NCBI GenBank assembly: GCA_005784505.1
Contig: VCAZ01000014.1
Coordinates: forward strand, 1,767,241-1,831,240
Length of the DNA: 64,000 nt
Source of the DNA: Bagarius yarrelli
Taxonomy: Eukaryota; Chordata; Actinopteri; Siluriformes; Sisoridae
Direction of reading: 5' to 3'
Part shown: positions 55,747 through 64,000 of the stretch, one piece after another
Layout of the letters: each line of letters begins with the position of its first letter
How positions within the stretch are numbered: position 1 is the first letter of the stretch
The notes under the pieces: model-generated
Database searches by the model: none
Told to the model about the DNA's origin: nothing
Seen by the model: the letters and a program-made list of their open reading frames with translations, nothing else
Program-made: the position numbers and the translations under genes

Positions 55747-56110
55747 AGGGGCTGGTTAAACCTGCCCCTGAGGAACCAGTGACCAGTTTCCTGCTCCGTT
55801 TCTCGAATTCGATCACTTTCGAGGATGGATTGGAATTCACTCCACTCCACTGACCCAAGGCTACAGTTTACATAACTTCTGATTATTATTATTAAGCTGT
55901 AATTAACCAATATTCTGTGTCACCCAGATGAGGTTGGGTTCATTCTTGAGTCTGGTTCCTTTCAAGGTTTCTTCCTACTTCACAGTTGCCACCGGCTTGT
56001 TTATTAGGGGCAAACTTACACGTTTACACTGTTACTGCATTCTGTGTAACGCTGCTTTGAGACAATGTCCATTTTTTTTAAGTGCCATACAAATAGAATT
56101 GAATTTAACT
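55685..56110 (+). mobile_element. Dispersed repeat family C, copy 3
   Basis: (CT)n at 55688-55746, then GCCCCTGAGGAACCAGTGACC, CTGACCCAAGGCTACAG, ACTGCATTCTGTGTAACGC and a GAATTGAATTTAA end. Confidence 0.8.
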
Positions 56111-56257
56111 GAAGATCCCAGATAACGGGATCTAAAATGCTCAAACCCACCAAACTCTGTTATGGTCAAAATCACAAAACCACATTTTCCCACATTTTAA
56201 TGAGTTGTCCAAACATTCTATTTCTGCTTTCTGAGCTGTCTGGGATGCATGTGGTAG

Positions 56258-56340
56258 CTAATTGGTAAAGATGTTGTGCTGCTGATTGGAAGATCATGGC
56301 TTCAGTTCCCTAGTTCCACTAAGCTGCTGGGCTGAAGAAA
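56258..56340 (+). mobile_element. SINE family A head, decayed
   Basis: TAAAGATGTTGTGCTGCTG, GGAAGATCATGGCTTCAG, CCACTAAGCTGC. Confidence 0.6.
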
Positions 56341-57089
56341 TAAAAAAATTAAATAAATCATGCTGATAACATCTCCCATGTGCCAGAAATGTAACTTCAA
56401 AATATAAGTTTGTTATCATCAACCACCAGTAATTCCATCAAAGGGTTAACTAGCCTGAAATTGATCTGATTTTGTATTATTGTATGTATTGCATTGCTGC
56501 TGCATGACTGGCCGACTGGTTAATTTAGATATATTATAATGCCACTTATTACCAGCTAGATGTTATCTCAACAAATGGAAGTGTTCTTCTGATTGGTTGT
56601 CCATGTATTTAAAGACATTAACCAATGAATTATTCACTCGAGTGCTGTCATATTTGGTTTATAGGAATTGTCAACTTTCTTCTTGTTTAAACATCTGGAT
56701 TCTCGGGTAACAAAGCAACCCTGTTGTTCCTAATCAATCCTTATATCGCTAAAAGACCAGAGGAAGCTAACCTTCTACCCTATCAGGGCAGAATACTGCT
56801 GGAACCACGGTGAAGGATGTCGTCTAGTTTAATGCCAGGATGCTGGGACTACATCCTGCTGTCTCTGTAATGAGTAATCAGGCCAGCAGTATGTCGATCG
56901 CTGTGTGTTAACTGGCCTGACCCACCCTGAACTCACTGCCCTCGCAGCCCAAATGCAGTGCTGCTAAGCAGATTAACCCTTCTCCCTTCTGCACTCCATT
57001 ATCTCAATACCTTTATCTGCTCTCTCGAGTCAAACAACGCATCAGTTTGCGTCTAGATCGAACAGGGCGGTCCAGTTTCTTATCCTCTA
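56341..57089. other. Unique sequence, no gene seen
   Basis: 56750-57070 is repeat-free and GC-balanced. Candidate non-coding element only. Confidence 0.35.
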
Positions 57090-58300
57090 GACAGTTTAGG
57101 GGCTAGTTTATATTTTATGCAAATTCAGACAGCTAATGTTTGTTTAGCTGATGATTTATGCTAGTTAGGACATTTGATTTGTTTTATGGTGCTGGAGTTC
57201 AGCTTGTATTTTAAGCTAGTTTAGATGTCAGCTTAGGTTTTGTACTAGTGCATTTGTTAGCTCATGTTGTATGCTTGTTTTAAGGTCATTTAAGCTCAGG
57301 TTTTAGGATACTTTAATAGTTACTAGTTTAGACATCAGCTTAAGTTTTACACAAATTTTCGTTTGAAGCTTTTATCTAGATGCTAGTTGTCATGTAAGCA
57401 GGGGTGTCCAAACTCGGTCCTGGAGGGTCAGGGTGTCCTGCAGAATTTAGCACCAACCCTAATTGAATATACCTGAACCAACTAATCAAGATCTTGCTAG
57501 GTACACTTGGAACAGAGTGGTGTGTTGAGGCAAGTTGGAGCTAAACTCTGCAGGACACCGACCCTTCAGGATTGAGTTTGGACACCCCAGATGTAAGGTT
57601 TTATGCTAGTTTAGTTTAGCTATCTTATAATTTGTACTAGTATAGGCATTGGCACATTTTATGCTACATTTGAAGTCAGTATGTGATTAATTCAGTTTTT
57701 TTACGCTAGTTTCAAGATTAGCTCATAATTTGGGCTTGTATAGAGGTCATCCCATGTTTTATCCTAGTTTGGATATCTTTTATTTTACTCCTGTTTAGAC
57801 ATTAGCTTGAATTTTATGCTAGTTTTACAGTCATGTTGCTTATGTTACTCATGTTACTTGTTAGTTTAGCCATTATCTTATTTTTATGTAACTAAGGCTA
57901 GATTCTGCCTTATGCTCATTTTGAGCTCAGCTCTAGTTTTCTGCTGGTTCTTGTACATTAACTAATTATTTTATACTAGTTTAATTTTCGTTTATCTTTT
58001 ATGCTAGTGTAGAAATTAGTATATATTTTGGATAGTTTCAATGTTAATGGTTTTGTTCTATGCTAATTTCTGGAGCTGCTAGTTTGGAGATCAGCTCAGG
58101 GTTTATGCTAGCGTCATGTTCGTTTGCTAGTTTGAATATCATAGGTCCTATACAAGTTTTTACTTTTGTTTATGTTTTTCTGTAGACGTTAGCAAATGTT
58201 TGATGCTAGTTTAGATGACAATTAACGTTATGCTAGTTTTTTGTTAGTTCATATTTCATGCTAGTTTAGGGGTCATCCTCTGTCTTCTGTTAGTTCTGTG
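57090..58300. repeat. Ancient degenerate minisatellite (TTTATGCTAGTTTAGA units)
   Basis: About 30 diverged units of 33-40 bp share CTAGTTTAGANNTNAGCT and TTTTATG. A hAT MITE interrupts at 57399-57590. Confidence 0.8.
57392..57597. mobile_element. hAT-type MITE, second copy
   Basis: Starts CAGGGGTGTCCAAACTCGG (57399) and ends in its inverted copy (57590), flanked by ATGTAAG on both sides. Same family as 1994-2179. Confidence 0.8.
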
Positions 58301-58304
58301 TGTA

Positions 58305-58840
58305 AATTTTACATGTGAAATGTGCCACTGAAGGTCATGTGACTTGGTACGGGATACTAAGCAGTAATTTTTTTTTTCATTATTTTGCTTTAGGGTCCTG
58401 TGATTTTTTGGCTCACTGAAAGAGAAAATGATTTTGGAGAAGTTTCATCCCCTGCTGGTTGATTTTCTCTTTTGTCCTAATTAAAGATTGTTTCTGTAAT
58501 TATGCCGCTTACTTCAGAGAGCAAAGAGCCTAAGTGAGATCCAATTTATTAAGCAGGGACTTGAAAAATTGGAGAAGAGAAGGATGGTGAAATTATCTGA
58601 AGAGTTCTAGCATCTCCTCTTTTGGAGAGATTAAGTGCTGGAGCTGTGTTGATGATCCGAAATCAATTATTTTAGATTTATAGCAAAAATGCTGCCCTTG
58701 TTATAAAAAATAACGTTGAAGCTTCTGTATATATAGATTTGATGTCCTGTTTCTAACCAAAACACTTTTCTTCAGAGCTCAGCTAGCGAGCAAAAAAGAC
58801 AATTAAAAAAAAGTTACCCAAAACACTTTAGTATATAGTA
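58305..58840. other. Unique sequence, no gene seen
   Basis: Repeat-free, with CCTAATTAAAG, TGTAATTATGC and CAATTATTTTAG cores. Candidate conserved non-coding element. Confidence 0.35.
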
Positions 58841-58849
58841 TAGTAGTAG

Positions 58850-59570
58850 TAGTATCAATTCATTCATTGTCATTGTGCAAGCAGGTACATGTACAGAGCC
58901 AATGAAATGCATTTTTCGCATATCCCATCTTAGTAAGTTGGGGTCAGGGCAGGGTCCAGAGGTCCAATGATACAGCGCCCCTGGAGCAGGAAGGGTTAAG
59001 GGTCTTGCTCTCAAGGGCCCAACACAGTGGTTGACTTTGCTGACAGGGTGGTGCTGACTTGCTGGAGGTGGGGCTTGAACCAGGTGTTTCTGGGCTCATC
59101 TTCAGAACAAATCAGCACCTTAACCATTTGGAGCCACCACTGCCCCCAAAAATAAGTATATTCTTCAATTCATTTGTGTAAGGTACATTGGTACAGAGCC
59201 AATGAAATGCATGCATATCATTAGGTTTTTGGGCATTGAACCCATCTTAGCTATTAAGCAGTTGGGGGGGTTAAGGGTCAGGGTCCTATGCTCACAGCGA
59301 CCCAACAGTGGTTGAGCAGGGGGGGTATTTCAATCAGGTTGTGTAAGGTAACTTGACTTGACCGGAGGTGGGGCCAACTGAAACCATGTTTTTGCATATA
59401 ACCCAGCATCCTTAGTAAGCCCCCTTGGCCACCCCTGGGTTCAGAGCGCAGGGCAACACTGTTTCTAGACTAGATAACAATGGACCGGGTTAAGGGTCTT
59501 GCTAAGGTTACCCAAAAGTGGTTGATTTTTGGGGCTTAACCCAGGGTGGGGCTGTAGATTACCACACTGC
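58850..59570 (-). mobile_element. SINE family B (reverse) with scrambled partial copies
   Basis: 58850-59150 is a near-complete copy (GTACAGAGCCAATGAAATGC ... TGGAGCCACCACTGCCCC). 59180-59570 repeats shuffled pieces of it (GAGCCAATGAAATGCATGC again, TTAAGGGTCTTGCT again, GTGGTTGA three times). Confidence 0.75.
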
Positions 59571-59584
59571 CCCTTTAAGGCAGT

Positions 59585-59785
59585 TACTTACAACTTGAGG
59601 GTACCTTATTCGGCAGACATCCTATCCAGCGCAACTTACATCTATGTCTTTTATACAACTGAGCAATTGGGGGTTAAGGGCCTTGCTCAGGGGCCCAGCA
59701 GTGCACATGTGGCAACTGAGTGGTGCTGCTAATCAGACTCCGATCTTCCAATTAGCAGTCCATCACCTTAACCACTGCGCTACAA
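59585..59785 (-). mobile_element. SINE family A (reverse)
   Basis: TCGGCAGACATCC to CATCACCTTAACCACTGCGC. Confidence 0.8.
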
Positions 59786-59854
59786 CTTTACTTTTTAGTG
59801 TGAAATCTTTCAGCACAGGGTAATTCAGTGTTCATTGTGTTCACAGTGTTCGGG

Positions 59855-60048
59855 TAATTCACTCTCACTCCTATGGGCAATTTAGAATCACCAATCAATC
59901 TAACATACATGTTTTTGGACTGTTGGAGGAAACCGGAGAACCCGAAGTAAACCCACACAAACACAGGGAGAACATGCAAACTCCACACAAAAAGACCCCT
60001 GCAGGGGATACGAACCTGGAACCTTCTTGCTGTGAGGAAACAGTTACA
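59855..60048 (-). mobile_element. Mermaid-like SINE (reverse), 5' half
   Basis: ACTCCTATGGGCAATTTAG to ACCTTCTTGCTGTGAGG, with a (CA)-poor junction. Confidence 0.8.
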
Positions 60049-60049
60049 C

Positions 60050-60480
60050 TATACACAAAACACAGCAAAACAACCCAAGGTGGACGGAAACGGAAAACAT
60101 AAAAAGGACGTTGCAATAAACGTAAAAATGACCGGAAACGGAAGTAAAAACGTTGCAATAATAATGAACGCAATGGATGAAGTAGAAATGAATTAGTATT
60201 TGCTTCACACCATATTTAAAGTATTTTCAAGGTCACAAAACTATGATCTCTTTAGGTGGAGCAAAACCATATTTAAAGGTCCACAAAACTATGATGGGCT
60301 CTTTAGGTGGAGCAAAAAATAGGGGAGCCATTGTTGCAGCCTGGGCGAATGTAGCATAGATCGCTAAGTCATATCTATCTTTTTTTTTTCTTTTTTTTTT
60401 TTTTTTAAATAGTGCAAAACAGCTTACAATAATGCAATAAATAGACAAAACAGGCTTTAAGTGAACAAAAATAATAAATA
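60050..60480. other. Short tandem duplications, no gene
   Basis: GGAAACGGAA-type units at 60083-60142 and a duplicated 58-bp unit with TCTTTAGGTGGAGCAAAA at 60245-60320. Poly-T at 60379-60405. Confidence 0.6.
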
Positions 60481-60498
60481 TCAAAATAGACAGTTAGT

Positions 60499-60499
<1 letters not shown>

Positions 60500-60562
<63 letters not shown>
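60500..60562. repeat. (TA)n microsatellite
   Basis: TA run with one TACATA interruption. Confidence 0.95.
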
Positions 60563-60599
60563 ATATACACACACATACACTGTACATATCGTTGTTGGT

Positions 60600-61101
60600 G
60601 TCCACCTGAGTTGACGTCATGCACCACCGTCGTTATGTTTGACTTGCATTAGCAGGTGATAAAATGATCTGTCTGCTAACACGACAGACGCTAATGCAGG
60701 TATCTGATTCATATCCAATTTATTTGTACATATCAATGAGGTCTAAAACTCAGATCTAAAAAATATCATTGTGCTGTTTTTCCATCTTACACGATCGTGG
60801 GGGCCTTTTCCCATCTGTGCCACATTGGAGTAAAAAGTTCTAATATCATTTTTAAGCTATGATACTTAGCAAAAGTAGCTGATATTGAATAGTTTTTGTT
60901 TTTTTCAATATTAGACTGTTTTTACCACATAAAGTTAAGCTTTACTCTGTAGCTAAACATTATCCAGAGTTATTTTCTAGTTATTTGCTGGATGTTTAAT
61001 ATAATATTTATTAAAAAAAACATATACAGGTCTACCCATAACAAATTAGGATTGATATTTTTAAAATGTTTAGGATTTTTTTTCTTTCTCAATTCAATAC
61101 C

Positions 61102-61136
<35 letters not shown>

Positions 61137-61950
61137 CCTGTTCAAAATGCTGATCATAACAGAACAATTGTGGCCGAATAAAACTGTGTCAGTCCAAACA
61201 ATCCTTATTTTATTCTCTTAGCAGCAAATCTCATGCCAGGCACCACCCAGCAGAGGCGGTGAGACTTGCCCAGCTCAGCTTCAGGGTGATGAATAGAAGT
61301 GCTTCAGGTCCAATCAGGGTTATATTTCACTAAACCTTGTGACACTGAGCACCAATTTTGTGTCTGCCCACTAAGAATAGATAGTCTTACTCCAGCACAC
61401 AATGCTGTTAACCTGGAACAGCGTTAGCGATTAAGGGTCAAAGCCCCGTTAAACAAGTTCAAGCCAGGACTCACCCCGCCACATACCCCATTCTGTCCTA
61501 TTTTCGAGTTCTTTTCTTCTCCCTCACTATTGTTAAAAAGCCTTATTTTCTTGTTATCTGATATTCTAATGAGAGAAAGGGTTCCGCCCCGACCACCCGC
61601 GGCACAGGCCATGGGGATTAGTCCAAATACACAAACTGGGTCAACAACATGCGGAAACAAAGCATGCTGGGAGACTGAATGGCACTGCACAAAAGAGTGA
61701 GCTGGTCTGGCTGTACGTCAGGATGTAATGTGGCTCTGTTCCCTTGACACACACACACACACACACACACACTTCCCACGCTGTGTGTGTATGGATGTTT
61801 CTCTACCTGAGCCTCTGCACTTTGCTGATAAGTCAGACAAGCACTTTTTAGACAACAAGCACATAGTTGTGTGATTAAAAAAGAAGCTTTTCCTCTGACT
61901 GAGTGTAACGAAGCGCCGACACTGGAGACTCATTCCAGATTACTGGTAGA
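60600..61950. other. Intergenic, no gene seen
   Basis: (ATC)12 at 61100-61134 and (CA)13 at 61747-61771. The rest is unremarkable. Confidence 0.4.
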
Positions 61951-61954
61951 CCTT

Positions 61955-62345
61955 CAGGCAGAAGATGCCAACCTTGCAGGGCTCTTAAGGGGCCAGTGAC
62001 CAGGTTCCTGCCCTTTTCCTCATTATCAAGGAGCTTTGAGGCTGGATTGGGACTCACTCTGCTCCACTGACACAAGGCTACAATTTACATTACATTTAAT
62101 TATTACAATATGTTGTAATTAACAATAACATGTGGTGTCACCCATACGAGGATGGGTTCTCTATTGAGTCTGGTTTCTTTCTACTTCATCTCAGGGAGTT
62201 TTTCCTTGCCACAGTTGCCTCGGCTTGCTCATAAGGGACAAACGTACACTTTTACACTTTTACTGCATTCTGTGTAAAGCTGCTTTGAGACAATGTCCAT
62301 TGTTAAAAGCACAAAACAAATAAAACTGAATTGAATTAAATTAAA
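61955..62345 (+). mobile_element. Dispersed repeat family C, copy 4
   Basis: GGGGCCAGTGACCAGGTTCC, CTCTGCTCCACTGACACAAG, ACTGCATTCTGTGTAAAGC and a CTGAATTGAATTAAATTAAA tail. It has no (CT)n tract, unlike the other three. Confidence 0.8.
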
Positions 62346-63540
62346 TGACTAAAACGTCCCCATATCGATGATTATATGTTTATTATAAAAGGCAGTAACA
62401 AATGTCACATTTGATCAAGTTCAGATGACATGGAACATATGCTAGACAGGTTGTTACTTTGGGTGGGGCAAAGTTACTGTCATTGTCTTGTCAATCAGAG
62501 GAACACTGGCCAAATCATCGCCATCTGTAGATACGCTGTTGTTGGAGAATAGCGGTTTTGCTATGTTATAGTGCTGCAGTTATAGCGTAGCATAAGCTAG
62601 ATATAAAAAGATCACTCTAAATTTTGTAAAATACAGGAGACAGGAAGTGGCAAGTGGCCAAATCTAAGACAAAAGTGCCCAGAGTAAGGGAAAAGGGTTG
62701 TTTGGAAATGAGGCTATCGCTATATTACATTTACAGTTTTAGGCAGATGACATAGAAGGCCAGACATTTGCTTAAGTTTAGAGCAGAAAAAAAAAATGCA
62801 GAGAAGAATTTAATTAAAGACCACAAAACGTACAAAGTATTAAAGCAACAAACACACATGAAAAGACGTTAAACTAAACTTAAAATACATAGCATGACAT
62901 GGAAACATCAAAGCTACGAAACAAAACAACATGATTAGCACAACCAAAGCTAGCTTAGCTCTGTGCTCAAGACATTTGAATTATCTACTACATTAGACTT
63001 ACCTAGTATTAAAATAAATACTTAAAACCACTTAAAGCACTTGAAAAGTGCCAGGTCACATTTCTCATATGGCGAGTTGTTTCTCCCGCAGCCTCATGAG
63101 AGGCAGGGTAGTAGAACATCCTGACACTGGCACATACTGAGGAGTCAAACGTACTACTTGCCTTGCACACTATAAAGTATGCAGACGCAATGCGACAGTA
63201 AATGTTGCATACAGGGTTTAATACGGTATATACTGTACAACAAAATAGAGGAAAAACTAAACAAGACCGACCTGAAGACTATTACGGAACCAACCAATGA
63301 CAGGGCAGAGGTAAATCACATGACAAAGAAGAGAGAGAAAAGTTTTTATCAAAATTATGTGGTTTCCTTCTGGTGGCCTGACGGTTTACCGTCCCACATA
63401 CATCCTATTTTTATGTGCAGATGAGGGTAGATAAGAGTCTTGCTCAATGTCCTAAGGGTAGCAGCTTGGCGGTGGTGGGAAGTGAACACACAACCTTTCA
63501 GGCCATAGTCTAATGTTTATACCATTTAACTTGCAACTTA
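62346..63540. other. Intergenic, no gene seen
   Basis: Decayed SINE pieces at 62725-62760 and 63420-63540. No exon-like frames. Confidence 0.4.
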
Positions 63541-63547
63541 AGGTCAA

Positions 63548-63720
63548 TGGTGGTGAATAGTTATGGGTTTAAGTATTTGATTAGAAGATCAAGGTTCAAG
63601 CCCCTGCACTGCCAAGCTGCCACTGATGGGCCCTTGAGCACGGCCCTTAACCCTCCGCCTGCTTTATTTACATTTACAATATTTAGCAGATGCTTTAATC
63701 CAAAACAATTTACAAAATGT
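63548..63720 (+). mobile_element. SINE family A, diverged
   Basis: GATTAGAAGATCAAGGTTC, GCCAAGCTGCCACTGATGGG, GCACGGCCCTTAACCCTCC. Then a reverse tail ACATTTACAATATTTAGCAG joins it. Confidence 0.7.
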
Positions 63721-63794
63721 GCTTCGAGTCGAATCACTGGGCAGATCAGAGCAAAGAGCAAAAGAGCAAAACATTTTTATGTATGTATCTCTTA

Positions 63795-64000
63795 AAGACA
63801 TTAGCAGTTTTTAATCTGATTGTAATAGAGTTATTAAAACAATCAGATTAAAAAAGTGACATGTAAACAGGTCAATCAGAATCAAGTGGCCAAATCTGAT
63901 TAAAATCTTTGCTTTAAACCTTTTCCAATCCGACCGAGAAAACATGTAAACACTTAATTGCACTGAAAATGAAACTAGAAAGTTCTGAGCACCCATTTTC
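63795..64000. mobile_element. MITE-like inverted repeat, cut by the window end
   Basis: Perfect 16-bp inverted repeat TTTTTAATCTGATTGT (63808-63823) and ACAATCAGATTAAAAA (63839-63854), followed by GGCCAAATCTGATTAAAA and other fish MITE motifs. Confidence 0.55.

Overview
The window is vertebrate nuclear DNA, and almost certainly from a teleost fish. Genes are split by GT-AG introns. The non-coding part is packed with (GT)n, (TATC)n, (CATC)n and (GA)n microsatellites, tRNA-headed fish SINEs, Tc1- and hAT-like DNA transposon remnants and broken LINEs. The SINE set resembles that of otophysan fishes, perhaps a catfish; this is from memory and untested.

Layout. (1) 1-3075, plus strand: the last two coding exons and probable 3' UTR of a gene I cannot name. 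(2) 3090-5210: a 2.1-kb purine-rich GAGA tract. (3) 7059-12657, minus strand: a complete five-exon hspa13 (Stch) gene, 435 codons plus stop. Its introns carry a 1.2-kb minisatellite and a dead Tc1-like transposon. (4) 14350-24359, minus strand: a complete eight-exon samsn1 gene, 352 codons plus stop. Its introns carry SINEs, a hAT remnant and a tRNA-Thr pseudogene. (5) 24360-64000: about 40 kb with no supportable host gene. It holds simple repeats, SINE copies, MITEs, two LINE fragments and some clean unique stretches that could be conserved non-coding elements.

hspa13 and samsn1 lie head to tail on the same strand, as I recall for their human orthologues on chromosome 21. This conserved neighbourhood, followed by a gene desert on the samsn1 5' side, supports both identifications. 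HSPA13 is a truncated Hsp70-type microsomal ATPase. SAMSN1 is a SLY/SH3/SAM adaptor of blood cells. They share no known pathway.

I found no operon, CRISPR array or clearly new multi-gene system. The best leads are regulatory or structural: paired ZNF143-like motifs upstream of hspa13, UG-repeat 3' splice sites in the first gene, a large imperfect palindrome near 30.0-30.65 kb, and several repeats inserted inside other repeats.
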